Assembly (NCBI RefSeq): GCF_026212465.1
Contig: NC_080062.1
Span: 9,999,738 to 10,063,737, forward strand
Direction of reading: 5' to 3'
DNA: 64,000 nt
From: Amaranthus tricolor
Lineage: Eukaryota; Streptophyta; Magnoliopsida; Caryophyllales; Amaranthaceae
Shown here: in pieces, positions 1 through 37,317 of the stretch
Numbering within the stretch: position 1 is the first letter of the stretch
Layout of the letters: every line of letters starts with the position of its first letter
Position numbers and translations under genes: made by a program
Notes under the pieces: generated by a model
Databases searched by the model: none
What the model was told of the DNA's origin: nothing
Seen by the model: only the letters and a program-made list of their open reading frames with translations

Positions 1-8
1 AGGCTGCA

Positions 9-380
9 ATGGTTGATGATATCACTTCTAAAACCATTCCTGAGCCTACTTTAAACGAACCTCTCTCACCCAAGCCAACCACTCCACCACCAAATCAAAC
101 TTCATCACCACCTCCATCACCTATTCACTTTACACCACCACCATTTCCATCATCTCCTGGTATTGGTTGTGCTGATCCTATTCCTACAACATCTTCACAT
201 TCTGTTCTCTCCAAGCTTAATGATCTACAGTCTCAATTCAGTGCTTTTCAAGATGAAGTTCGTGTCTCACTCGCTTCAATTGTTGATCAACTGACCATGA
301 TGGAGCATCGTCTTGGTGCAAAGTTGGATACAGTAGAAGTGCAGACCGAATATGTAGACGAAGAAGAGACTGCCCCTTGA
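9..380 (+). pseudogene. C-terminal part of a Sirevirus-type extra (env-like) ORF
   Basis: An open frame of 123 residues, probably the end of a longer protein that begins left of the window. The first half is rich in proline, serine and threonine; the second half (about residues 65-110) has heptad-like leucines and looks like a coiled coil, ending in an acidic tail. Some 280 and 760 bases downstream lie purine tracts of the AAAGGGGGAA type, followed by an LTR. A Pro-rich plus coiled-coil protein between pol and several polypurine tracts is the usual layout of the additional ORF of plant Sireviruses (Ty1/copia). No enzymatic motif is visible. The family call rests on layout, not on a domain match. 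Confidence 0.45.
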
Positions 381-1151
381 ACCCTCTCCCTGTGTTTTTA
401 AGATTTGATTGGCTGTTACATTTCACAAACAATTTCACCTTTTATTTTGTACCATCTGGGGTACATTGTTGTTGTTACTTTGAACAATTGCTACTTTTCT
501 TTCTTTGCTTTTATTAATGGTCTGTGACAATTGACTATATGCCGGTTTGATTTTTATTCATGGCACTTACTTTTATTATTGTTTCTTGCTTTCATCACTG
601 ACAAATCTATATGGTTTGTGCTGAGGTTTGATAACCCCAATTCTTTTTGATTGATGACAAAAGGGGGAAGATTATGCACAAACTTAAGAGGAGAAGTGAA
701 TACACAGTTACATATCTTGGTTGATTTATATTGATTCTATGTTTAGTGATCATCTGTGTTGCTAAGTTTATATTTATTGTTCTTGTACATTTGTTCTCAA
801 AATGTTTCTGATTGAAATTATTTAACAATGTTAGTTAATGTGTGTTAGTTTAATTTTGTTAGTTAATGTGTGTTAGTTTAATTATGTTAGTTATTATGTC
901 AGTTTATTTTAGTTTAACTTAGTTTATTTTATTTAAGTTTTAAGGTTAATTAATTTTGAAAGTTTTGAAAAATTTTTGATATTATGGAGTAAACTGTTTT
1001 ATTGTGAATGCTTGGTAAATTATATCGTAACGAGTTGATTTGCTAAGTTATTTAGAGTTGCTTTAATCTCTAGTATGCTCTAAGAAATTTGTTTTACTCT
1101 ATTTTACTTAAGTTTGTTTATAAAGTTTGCCATCATCAAAAAGGGGGAATT
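381..1151 (+). other. Noncoding 3' internal region of the Sirevirus-like element with two polypurine tracts
   Basis: This AT-rich stretch has no credible gene. Two purine tracts with the same AAAGGGGGAA core occur at about 660-670 and 1139-1149, both preceded by a GATGACA/CATCAAA-like segment. The second one directly abuts the LTR start and is the likely polypurine primer for plus-strand synthesis. Repeated polypurine tracts upstream of the 3' LTR are a known Sirevirus trait. The region also contains short direct repeats of TTAGTTAATGTGTG at about 832-880. Confidence 0.5.
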
Positions 1152-2404
1152 TGTTGGCCTCTTAAGGTTTTGATGATGACTTCACTTTTAAATAAACAAA
1201 CATATTTTTAGAGATTGTTTTGTAGGCATATATCCGGTTTAATTTGAATCGTTGATGAAGCCTATGACTTGATTCGTGGAAGTTGTACATGTCTCAAATA
1301 TCCAAGAAGTTGGGCAATTGCTTTAGAAGTCAGTTTACTGTTCCTAGAGTTGAAGTCCTGACGAAAGTTGTAGATGGAGACAGTGCGCTGTTCCCCACAA
1401 TACAGGTCTGAAGAAGACATTGACTGGAAGTTACGAAAATTATGTTTTCTGTTTTTAGTTAATGTAAAAGGTTAAAATTTAATTAGTTGCTTTATTAAAT
1501 TTATTTATTAATTGGCTAAATGTTTTTAATACGCCTAAAAACATGGAGAAGACTAATTCCTTGTTTATCTCCTATAAACTCGGACATCCAAGAGACTTGT
1601 TCTCTACTTTGAATTAGTCTCCTACATTTTAGGATCTTCCTTTAACCCATGTAATATTAACCGTACAGCAGTTATGTTCCACTCCTACTTTCAACTAACT
1701 TCCCACTTTCTTTGGGAGCAAGTAAGTTTATGGAAGTCGTGGGATAAGTGCATCTCATGGAGAACGTGGGCTGAGTGCACTGACGGCTGTTCCCTTTATA
1801 AAAGAGGGAAGCTACGGTTAAGCGGAAGAGAAGAGAGAGTGTCCATTTAAGGGAGATCATTCAAAGAAAAATATTTTCTGTTTTTGAATGCCAATTAATT
1901 CATTATATTTTTCTTGATCAACTACTTAATTTTAATCTTCATGAGAATTGGCCTTATAAAGGGTAATTGATTGTTTTGTTGTAATTAGACTTATGGGAAG
2001 TCTAAGGGAATAGAGAATAGAATCGAGAGAAGAGAAAGAGAAGGAGAGAAAGAGAAGAGAAGAGAAGTAGGCCTAAGTAGAGAAGCTTTGAGTGAAGCAT
2101 TTAGAGAATTGAGAAGCTTCAAGTGAAGCAAACATTGTTTTGTGTAATTGTAATTGATTGCCTTAACATAGTGAGAATTTTGAAATCCCGGGGGGTCGTG
2201 GTTTTTCCTTCTTATTAGGCCAAGAAGGTTTCCACGTAAAATCTTTGTCTCCTTTATTATTTTTCTTTTCGTTTTTGAGTTTAAGTATTGTTCTTTACTT
2301 GATACAATTCCGCAAAAATTAGAGGCAAAAATCTTAAACCTACTACACAACAATTCACCCCCCCCCTCTTGTTGCATTTGATCATCCATTAGCATTCCTA
2401 CACA
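1152..2404 (+). repeat. 3' LTR of a Ty1/copia Sirevirus-like element
   Basis: It begins with TGTTGGCCTC immediately after a polypurine tract and ends near TACACA at about 2402-2404, giving an LTR of roughly 1.25 kb with TG...CA ends. A TATA box (TATAAAAG, from 1797) lies in the expected U3 position. The C-rich run near 2360 and the end sequence resemble the tail of Sirevirus LTRs. The 5' LTR is outside the window, so LTR identity and the target duplication cannot be checked. The exact right end is uncertain by a few bases. Confidence 0.55.
1797..1804 (+). promoter_or_regulatory. TATA box in the LTR U3 region
   Basis: TATAAAAG lies inside the LTR, about 650 bases from its start, preceded by a GC-richer stretch and followed by a purine-rich leader. 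It would be the core promoter of the retroelement. It may also drive transcription into the sequence to the right. Confidence 0.4.
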
Positions 2405-2455
2405 ATATATACAAAATGTCACTAATCTTCAATGTATACAAACACTATTGTAATG

Positions 2456-3009
2456 CTAATCTTCCTCCTGTACCCTGTCTAATTGTGACGGTTTACGACG
2501 CCTCCCATGATAGTAAGATGTAGTCGCATGACGCTCGGGTAGGGGAGGTGATTGATAGTGTGATGATGTGGCACACTGTGAGGACCCGGCACCGTAGTCC
2601 GGGCACGTTAAGTCAACCTCCTCAAGATGAACGTCGGCATGATGAGGAGATGAACCGTAATGGTACATAGTGGTGTCGGGCGCAGTCACTTCCGGAATAA
2701 AGTGTTGAAACTGCGTCCCTCGGAGTATGCCTTAGGCAATCTCCCGTACGGGCTCCTCTTGGGAGGAGCTGATGACTGATGCAATGCCCTGTGCCTGCAG
2801 TAAGACTTAAGTATTAATGAAATGTTTAACGTGTAAGTTCTATGGATAATAATCAATGTTGAAGAATACTTACAAACTTGGAATTTGATGACTTTAGTTG
2901 AAGGATTGACTGTCATTTTAATGGAGGAAAAACGAGGGAGATCTCGTATGTGTAGCAAATGCACGAATTGAAATGAGGAAGAGGGAACTGGAAAAAATAT
3001 AAAGCCCAA
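2456..3009 (-). pseudogene. Fragment of a plant transposon-derived protein (unassigned)
   Basis: Two overlapping minus-strand frames (2456-2689 and 2686-3009) look like the C-terminal end of one protein broken by a frameshift near 2690. The upstream part ends in a basic, proline-containing stretch; the downstream part is rich in His, Tyr and Ser and ends in an acidic tail. This composition is seen at the C-termini of plant mobile domain and MULE-associated proteins, but no diagnostic domain is present, so I cannot name the family. The TTAGTAA palindromes just beyond 3009 suggest that it sits beside, or belongs to, a DNA element. Confidence 0.25.
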
Positions 3010-3010
3010 A

Positions 3011-3260
3011 GTCGCTGTTAGTAACAGCGACTTAAGGAGTTGACACTTTGGGCCTTTTATCTTTTTTTTTCTTCTTTCGCTGTTACTAACAGCGACTTTG
3101 GCCCTTTTAGTTTTTTTATTTTTCCTTTTTCGCTGTTACTAACAGCGACTTATACCAAACCTAGGTTTGGATGTACGGACGCTTATTTTGGGAAATAAGT
3201 TTTCACGGAGCTTATTTTGGGAAAAAAGTTGCTTATTTGTCTTATTTTTTTCAAATTTTC
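3011..3260. repeat. TTAGTAA-centred palindrome cluster, remnant of a hairpin-array element
   Basis: Three near-identical perfect palindromes lie at 3011-3031, 3077-3095 and 3130-3148. Each has arms of the type GTCGCTG / CAGCGAC around a TTAGTAA (or TTACTAA) core. The first is nested inside a second inverted repeat (AAAGCCCAAAG left, CTTTGGGCCTTTT right). A further perfect palindrome, CCAAACCTAGGTTTGG, lies at 3155-3170. The following bases (CGCTTATTTTGGGAAATAAG) resemble the terminal arm of the element at 40016-40359. The left arm of this copy is not recognisable. Confidence 0.6.
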
Positions 3261-4120
3261 AATTTTTGAAGGAACTATGCAGTGGGCCTCACCGCTCAAA
3301 ACAAATAAAAGCTTGATACTTAGTCCTAATAACTTTCTTATTTCTTTAAATAAATTTTTTTAAATGTATACAGATATCAAAAATTATTTATACGTAAATA
3401 TATCAATGGACACGAAATTTAATGTTCTATAATTAAAAATCCATTTTGCTATATTTTAACATACTTAATTTTTAAATAAATTTTATAAAATTTATGCAAA
3501 TAATCAATTTGCTATATTATAATAATACAAACACAAGTACAAAACACAAAAAAGCACCAATAGACATGAAGCTATAGCTACAAAGTAAAAAAAAAAAAAA
3601 ATAGAATAACTCAGTTTTTAATTAATGCAAAACTTAAAAACATACACTAATTCACTAGAATAAAAAATCCACATTATGCATCCAAAACCCTCATGATCTA
3701 AAATCTCAAATAAAAAACTTCAGCTACTAGACCATGTTTACATTCTTTCTTTCTCGGCTATTTGAGAAAATTGTTGGTTATCTCATATCGACAAATTGAA
3801 CATAGCGTACACACTTTATAAATTATTGGAGTTCTTCTTTCCATTGTCATATGGTTTTGGATAATATATATCTCCTTGACTCATGAAGTGTGTGCACCTC
3901 GTGTCTCCCTATTAATGTGCTGACATTGATAATAAGTCTAACCTAATTTAACAAACCCTTTATTATCAATCATATTCCAGCAACTCTTGTGAGAGACGAT
4001 CCTTTGTTACTACAAGAATCCCTACACATTTTGACATTTTAAAAAAAACAAACTTTTTATAGCACGTTTTTCATAAGAAAATGATCTCTTCATTCACGTA
4101 TAAACAACTTCCTCCCATAT
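3261..4120. other. AT-rich intergenic stretch without a recognisable gene
   Basis: No reading frame, RNA gene or long repeat could be supported here. There is a short poly(A) run near 3589-3602. Confidence 0.5.
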
Positions 4121-4124
4121 TCAT

Positions 4125-4600
4125 GTTTGGTAGAAGGAAACTGAGGATGTGAATGAGATTAAAAATCTCAAAATGTGAATATCCCATGTTTGATTAATAT
4201 GAATGAGAATAAAAATAAGATTAGAAATGAAATTAAAATTTGGTAAATTTCCATCAAATGATTAAAAGGGGGTTGATATTAGATGGGTGAGAATGGGTGA
4301 GAATTGGGAGAAAAATATTAAAAGACATTCATACCTATAAATAGGCAAATTTACAAACTAAACAAAAGGTATTACAATTTTAAAATTATTTTTTGAAAGG
4401 GTAAATTAGTAAAGTTTTTGTTTTATTCTCAATCTCATTCCAACCTAACAAACAAGATATAATACAATTCTCAAATTCTTCCTATTAACATGCCAAACAA
4501 GGAATTGAGTTATATTTTAACAATTCCCAACAATTAATTTTCAATCTCAATTCCACCTTATAATCCTCAAATTCTCATTCCCATATACTAAATGAAAATT
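4125..4600. mobile_element. Possible old MITE of the GTTTGGTA-type
   Basis: The left side reads ATGTTTGGTAGAAGG and is followed by GAATGAGAATAAAAAT-like sequence. The right side carries the complementary kind of sequence (CTCAATCTCATTCCAACCTAACAAACA near 4425-4455, and again CCAAACAAGGAATTGAG near 4492). The inverted relation is loose and the borders are unclear. It would belong with the superfamily of short hAT-like elements with GTTTGGT ends. Confidence 0.3.
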
Positions 4601-4799
4601 TAGAACAATCAACCCTAGTATACAAATGAAAATGCAGGTATAATATTTTCGATTAATGTTGAACAATTGTTAATATATTTGAAAAAACATTTGATTATAA
4701 ATATTTTGTTCAATTTAACCAGTTTCAACTATTAATGATCGAATTTGAGGATAAAAATAGATATGTTGATAAGATGACAATACAATTAGCTTAATGTCT

Positions 4800-5650
4800 T
4801 AATTTTCATAACATAAATTCTACTTCACGTACTAAAAACCCTAACTATGTATACCATAAACCTTACTTCATATATATTAAACATCTACGTCACATATCAA
4901 AATCCCCAATTTACATTCTAAACACCTACTTCAAATATCGTAAACACCTACTTCTATACTAAGAACCCCTACTTTACATATTATCAACTCCTACTTAACA
5001 TATAAAAAACTTTTTATTTTACATATCATAAACACCTATTTCTCATACCATAAACATCTACTTTAGATATCAAAACCCCAACTTCACATATAAAAGCCTC
5101 GTACTTCACATATCCTAAACATCTACTTAAGATATGAAAAACATCTACTTTACATACCAAAAACTCTAATTTCAAATACTACAAACACATAGTATAAATA
5201 CTAAAAACCCTTACTTTAAATATCATAAACACTTACCTCATAATTTCACATATTAAAAACTCCTACTTTACATAATATAAACACCTACTTTCTATATATT
5301 ATAAATATATACAATACTACATTAAACACCTACTTTGCACCTATTATAAACATCTACTTCATATATCATAATAACAACTTCTCACACTATAAAAACTCAC
5401 TGTAAATATCACAAACACCTACTTTGTATACCATAAACAATTACTTGATATACCATAAACTTATACTTCACATATCATAAACGCCTAGTTCATATACCAT
5501 AAATACCATAAACGCCTACTTTATATATCATAAACACCTATTTCATATATCATAAATACCTACTTCATATTATATAAACACCTACTTTATATACCATAAA
5601 CACATACTTTATATAGCATAAACACCTACTGTTAACTATAAGCACTTAGT
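4800..5650. repeat. Degenerate minisatellite, unit about 20 bp
   Basis: About forty imperfect copies of a unit like CATAAACACCTACTTTATAT run in tandem, with variation in both length and sequence. The spacing of CCTACTT cores is mostly 19-22 bases. It has no coding potential. The same kind of core (CCTACTT and its complement AAGTAGG) recurs at 56100-56880. Confidence 0.75.
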
Positions 5651-6139
5651 TTAACCCATATGAAAACCTATATGCTACTATAATACCTATATTAACCACT
5701 ATGATAAAAACACTAAGAAAATTCAAAAATGAACAAAATAAACATTACATGTAAAGTTAGGTTGAAGAATAAACAAACAATTGAATGAATAAAGCAAGAA
5801 TCGTAAGAAAATTGCGTAAATTTGATGAGATTGATGTAGAAAAATAAAATTTAATTTTACATCATATAAAGAAAAATGGATGTTTTTTTTAATTTTAAAG
5901 TTTTTTTTATTGTGAATTAAATTTTATCACTTATGAATCGATCCAAAGAGATAATCTCTCTAAAGAGCGTCTCTCAGTAATTTGTAAATTCATAGTGCAA
6001 AACTTCATGGCCCAAAGACCATATCATTTTTGTAAATTGTTTTCACAATGTTCAATCAATAGTTTGATAAGTTGGGTAAATATTGACTGTGTTTTCTTTA
6101 ATGTTAAGATATTGGTGAATGAAGATGTTTAGTAAATGA

Positions 6140-7480
6140 TATTCCCTCCGGTTCAATTTATTTGTCTCATTCGAATTAGGCACGCATATTAAGAATAATG
6201 GGGGACCACTCAAAATGTGGTAGTTACAGCCCGTTTGGTAGGTGGTAATAAACAGTAATAATGAGAATGAAAAACTAATGTAATTTTGGTTGAAAAATAT
6301 CTTGGCTATCTTGATGGACATGCTTGTCCAACTTAATCATCTCATTTTCTTCATAAAATTCATTCCAATGCATTACCAATGGAAGATGTGGTATTAGATG
6401 GTAATAGAAATTTGTAAACACAAAAACTTTTTTGTGATCAAAGTTTCATTAACATGGGAATGATATGGAACTTTTGATGAAATTTTACACTATAAATCAT
6501 TCCCATTACCACCATTTAATACCACTAACCAAACGGGCCGTTAGGGTATTTTAAGGGATTGGATTAATTGCTAATTTTTCCTCCTTTTATCTAATTAAAG
6601 TGGCTTTTTCAATTCAAATAAATTTGGAGGCACATTGAAAATCACATTCCATTTCATCAAAATTACAAAATTACATTTTCAAATTTCTAATTAACAAACT
6701 ACAATTATTCTTCATTAAAATTACATAATGTAAATTGATAATCAAAAAACTAAATCAATTCTTCATTTCTTCCACGCTTTTTGGACGGCTACCAATAATG
6801 AAGAACATTCTCGTCACATTTGGTCTATGGTTCAATTCTTCGTTTTGTGGTGAATTGAAGAACATTCTGATGAACAAACCTAGATCAGAGAGAGTATGAA
6901 AATCGTACAAACCTAGATGAGGAAGATGAAGATAACCAAGATAGATATAAACTTGGTGAATACATTGTTATCAAAACCCAGATCTACAAAGAAAGATCGA
7001 AGCAGATTTAGAGGGGAAATCCAGATCTACAGAGAAGTAGATCTAAAATGGAACAAAAAAGAGCCAAAGTGAGAAGAAAGAGAGAGGGAAAATGATGATG
7101 AAGATTAAAGAACCCACAAAGAGGATGAAGAAAAATCCACATAAAGATGAAGGAAACAAAGGAGGAAGATGATGATGTTTACCTTCAAGGATGAAGATGA
7201 AAAGAACACAGGAACAAAATGTTAGGGTTTATGGTAAGATTAGGAGTGAGGGAGGGAGGGGGTTTGATTTAAAAGGGAGGGAAATGTTAGTAGGGTAATT
7301 AGGGTTAGTAAAGGTTAATTAGGTTAGATTATTTAGGTTAATGAGGGTAGTTTTGTAATTATACATGAAAAATAAGAATAATTTAGTAAAAAAAACTAAT
7401 GCCAAAAAAGAAAATGAGACAATTAAGGTGAACTTACCCAATAAAAAAATAGGGCAAGTAAATTGAATTGGAGGGAGTAT
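6140..7480. mobile_element. Stowaway/mariner-like element carrying a nested MITE
   Basis: The left end reads TATTCCCTCCGGTTCAATTTA and the right end is its near-complement, ending GGAGGGAGTAT. The paired termini extend about 30 bases. CTCCC-type ends with a TA target site are typical of Stowaway and related mariner-type nonautonomous elements. At about 1.34 kb it is long for a MITE, partly because another element (6229-6538) is inserted near its left end. The interior from 6540 to 7440 has purine-rich stretches but no credible protein. Confidence 0.5.
6229..6538. mobile_element. hAT-like MITE, family B copy 1 (CCCGTTTGGT ends)
   Basis: It has inverted ends GCCCGTTTGGTAGGTGGTAA and TTTAATACCACTAACCAAACGGGC and is about 310 bases long. 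The inner sequence shares long stretches with copies at 39487-39776 and 49767-50056, for example CATTCCAATGCATTACCA and TTTTACACTATAAATCATTC. The ends and size fit nonautonomous hAT elements. It is inserted inside the longer CTCCC-ended element. Confidence 0.7.
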
Positions 7481-7484
7481 TTAT

Positions 7485-8143
7485 TGCTGGTGTTCGTTAA
7501 ACTAAAAACGAGAATTTTTATTTTGGAGTAAAGCTATTTACGAAAAAGCGCATGATCTTCGTTTGGTTCATTTACAATGAAAAGAAATGAAGCTAAGGTC
7601 TTAAAGAGGGACGGAGCAAAAATTGACAAAATTCTATAAAAGCCTTCTGCTAATTTAAAATTATAATATTTTTCTAACAATGTTCTATCTTTAAACACCT
7701 AGCATATACTAAATAATTTAATATTGAGACTCCTAATTTTTCAGGGCTCTGTGCAATCAAACATGTTGACAACAATTGCTCCTATGTAAGGAGGTGATTT
7801 GTGAAAAAAAAAAAAACCATTTGGATTTTGGTATTCCTACTAAAAACAATATATTAATTGTATATTTTCGAGCATAATTAACAGAAAATAAAGCTAAACA
7901 AACTATACAAATTTAAACCAAGAGTTTACTCTTCAAATATTGCATTACTCGCTCACTAGTCGCTAGTGCCAATTACATAGAAGGTAAGCTGGCGGAAAGA
8001 ACACATTGTTGATTTCACTTGAGAGCTTCAATTGGAATAAACCAAGAAAGTATTCCAAGTGATGATTGAAATCATTGGTTCTGCTAATTGTATTCACCTT
8101 GGCATCAGTCTCTGGTTCATGATAGCCAATCTGCTGATGTATA
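7485..8143. other. 3' flank and likely 3' UTR of the kinase gene
   Basis: No separate gene is visible. On the minus strand this is downstream of the stop codon of the ABC1-type kinase at 8144-8146, so the part nearest 8143 is presumably its 3' untranslated region. A TTTATTTT-type poly(A) signal candidate is present on the minus strand, but AT-rich sequence makes any single choice arbitrary. Confidence 0.35.
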
Positions 8144-34274
<26,131 letters not shown>

Positions 34275-34480
34275 CGCCTAACAGTGTTCTGCGAATTTTA
34301 CTTGTCATGAACTATCAAATGGAAGTATTTAGTTTAATACTTTCAACTTTTGTTGCGATGCCGATATGTTTCTACTCCATAAACAGCTGCTGGTAATGTG
34401 TGGCGGAGGAGTATTTGCTTTTCATACACATTTTGAAATTGAATGAGAGACATCTAGGGTCTTCGTATTTGCTTTAGTTG
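34275..34480 (-). promoter_or_regulatory. Likely 5' UTR and proximal promoter of the kinase gene
   Basis: This is the region just upstream of the start codon on the minus strand. It has a TAG in frame two codons before the ATG. No clear TATA box was found near the start, which is common in housekeeping plastid-protein genes. A dispersed repeat begins at about 34480, so the unique upstream sequence is short. The call rests on position only. Confidence 0.35.
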
Positions 34481-34947
34481 GGACGGGTATGGTCATAATT
34501 TTGGTGAATACCGGATGAGTACGAGTATGAAAAGTCATATACGGTATGAGGTCATACTCGTTTCATACCCATCCCGCCATCCGTCCCATTTATAATTACC
34601 CGTCTTATATCTACAAGAACTAATTTATATCAATTATATATTTTTTTTTTATTAATATTTAATTGCAAAAAATTAAAAATATTAATTTTATTTTATTACA
34701 TGTAATTACAATTAAATTTTTTAAGATTTGTGGAGTATATAACAAGAACTCGGGTATAAGATGAGTATACCTAATGGCAATTGGTCGTAATGGGTGAGAG
34801 TGGGTTTAAATGCATATTCAGTTGGGTAAACGTGAATATAAAAATTTTATTCGTCATGGATGGTGGGTATGAAAATTTTGAGTGGGTAAGGTCGTATGGG
34901 TATGGCGAAGAGCATACTGCATCCACCCACCCAATTCGCCATCCCTA
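34480..34947. repeat. GGGTATGG-rich dispersed repeat, second copy
   Basis: It starts with GGGACGGGTATGG and ends with CCCAATTCGCCATCCC, whose complement GGGATGGCGAATTGGG gives weak inverted ends. The interior holds words such as GGTATGAGGTCATACTCG and GTATGGGTATGG. It resembles 14860-15320. Class unknown; possibly a hAT-type nonautonomous element. Confidence 0.45.
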
Positions 34948-35304
34948 GAGATAGGAAGAAAAGAATAAATAAGTTTTTGATCTAATATCTTGTATATATT
35001 TGAGGTCTCTTATTGTTTTATATTTAAATTTTAGAACATTACTATATGTTAATATCGATATCTTTTTCATTCTGTCGTCATTCCATTTGACAATTTTATC
35101 CCCGAATAAATTTTTTTATTTTTTAATGAAAAGTTGTCCAATGAACCCAAAAAAAATTTGTGAGAGTACACTAAATGTGTGCCCAGACTCCACTTGGGTC
35201 ACACACTCAAATGAATGTGCGACTCTAGCTAAGATTAGTAGCACATTTTGTGCGACTTAATTTTTTTAAAAAAAATTTAGTTAATTAAAAAATTATTATT
35301 ATTT

Positions 35305-35312
35305 TATATTTA

Positions 35313-35354
<42 letters not shown>

Positions 35355-35371
35355 TATTATTATTATTATTA
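35305..35371. repeat. (ATT)n microsatellite
   Basis: A run of TTA/ATT triplets with a single break near 35353, lying between the kinase gene and the LINE fragment. Confidence 0.9.
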
Positions 35372-35541
35372 TCCCATTTCATTGAACCAAACGTTACAAA
35401 AAGTTTGTAGTACAAAAAGCTAGTATTTGAAAAATATATGAAATAGACTTGGTGCCACCTGTGTTACTCAAAGTGAACGATTCAATCCTCGATAATAGGT
35501 TGAGCGCGTCTTCACCTAACTCTCCCAAGGTCGAGCGCGCT

Positions 35542-35552
35542 ATTATTATTAC

Positions 35553-35601
<49 letters not shown>

Positions 35602-35620
35602 GTTGTTGTTGTTGTTGTTA
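35542..35620. repeat. (ATT)n-(GTT)n compound microsatellite
   Basis: About 20 ATT triplets followed by six GTT triplets. It is open in one frame as poly-isoleucine and poly-valine, which is an artefact of the repeat. Confidence 0.9.
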
Positions 35621-36069
35621 TTATGTTTATGTTTATATTTAATTATTTTTATTGTTGTAATTAGTTTCATTTAAAAGTAGTAATTAATAATTAAATCTGT
35701 TTAAGATTTATTGTAAAAACTATTATATTATTTATCGTTATTGTACGAACATTATTGTAAATAGTGAATTTCGTATACTTTGGTTGTAGATTTATCAAAT
35801 TTGTTTAAGAGTAGTGATCAATGAATAGTTTTGTCGTTAATGTTTCATTGTTATAATTGTTATTATTTATCATTGTGGTTAATGAACATTATTAGTTAAT
35901 GAAAAATAATAACTAAATTGAAATATCTATTTAAAAATGTAAATACTAAACAATGTTCTAAAAAGTACCGGATAAATATACTAAATAATACTCCTACGTA
36001 ATAAAAATACAATTAGTATATGGGGTACTCGTAAGTTCTTGAGGTTGGCTTGAGGTGAAAGGTGGGAAA

Positions 36070-37017
36070 TGGGCGGAATATAAGGATGTGGAAAGACCTT
36101 GGCTTGGTGGTGATGGGTCCGATCGTATTCTTTATCTTTAAGAGAACTTAGTAGATAATATCACGGTAGATTTTTTTATTGATTTGAATTTGTTTGCATG
36201 GAAAGTTGAGCTGGTTCAGGAGAAATTTTTTCTTTTGAAGCAGATAAGATCTTGAATATTCCCATTAGCATTGGGGAAGAGCTTTGTTGGATTTATGGTA
36301 TGGATGGGTGTCTAAGGGTTTAGTATGTTTATTCTCTTAAGATGGACTTGTTTGATTATTCGACTTGTTTGAAAGGTCTTGATTCTGTATGGAAAAAGTT
36401 ATGGAAATTAAAAGTGACTTCTAAAGTTCGAGATTCTGTGTGACGTGCTTGTTGGAACATTATTCCACATAGAGTGAATCTCAAATCAAGGGCTGTGCCT
36501 AAATTTCTTATTTGTCATCGGTGTAGGAAGGAGGAGAAATTGCAGCATGTGCTTTTTGATTGTTCTTGGGCTCACACATTTTGGTCAGCTTTTTGTAACA
36601 CATTTTCTTATTTGTCATCGGTGTGGTAAATTTGTTGGTGCTGGTTCGAAGATTTCCAGGGTGGGAATGTATGCTGAAGAGGCCGAAGCTTGTGCGTTGT
36701 TCTGGGCTCTGAAGGTGGCGAAGGTTAAGGGCTGGTGCAATATTTTGGTGGAAGGAAATTGCAAGAATATAATAGATGCTTTGAATGAGGGTGGTAAAAG
36801 GTGCTTCCATATTCAGTCTATTATAGACAATTGTCTTTTTTTGGAGCAATATTTTGGTTTTGTATCTTTTCAGTTTTGCTATAGAGAATGTAAAAGTGGT
36901 TCTCATAGGCTAGCTAGTTTGGTGGTTTTCGATGTTTGCAACGAGGTGTGGGTCGATGTCCCTGCTGTTTGGCTTATGGATGTTTTGTATTTTGATGTCT
37001 CTCATCCTAATGCATAG
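36070..37017 (+). pseudogene. 3' end of a LINE (zf-RVT and RNase H-like domains), decayed
   Basis: Broken frames from about 36230 to 36600 encode sequence typical of the zinc-binding domain of plant LINE reverse transcriptases: WKLKVTSKVRDSV, ACWNIIPHRVNL, then CHRCRKEEKLQHVLFDCSWA. An open frame at 36547-37017 continues with an RNase H-like domain (EEAEACALFWALKVAK, ILVEGNCKNIIDAL, then a conserved-looking CKSGSHRLASL). The usual long linker between them is missing. Stops at several places in the first part show that it is a fossil. No poly(A) tail is obvious after 37017 apart from an A-rich stretch near 37031-37140. Confidence 0.8.
36504..36624 (+). repeat. 21-bp direct repeat exactly 100 bp apart in the LINE fossil
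   Basis: TTTCTTATTTGTCATCGGTG occurs at 36504 and at 36604, both continuing GT. The second copy is where the zinc-binding domain jumps to the RNase H-like frame, so it probably marks a rearrangement junction. Confidence 0.85.
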
Positions 37018-37317
37018 CCTTTCTTTTCTTTAAAAAAAATAATTATTTCCAATTAACCGTTAAAAAAATAAAAGTAAATAAAAAAATCCATTTTAGCATT
37101 AAAATGAACTAAAAAATAAAAGATAATTAAAAAAATTGAATCATTTTCATCTTCATCCCAGATATCCCCATAATTGCTCTACCCATCCTCATGTGCCCCT
37201 AACCTGTAATGGTTAGGGGCTTTGTTGGCGCCACACCCTCATGTAACAAGCACTCATTTAATCTACCTTTTAAAGATCATACGTAATCAAGTTTCACCTC
37301 ATGCACATCTGAATTTT

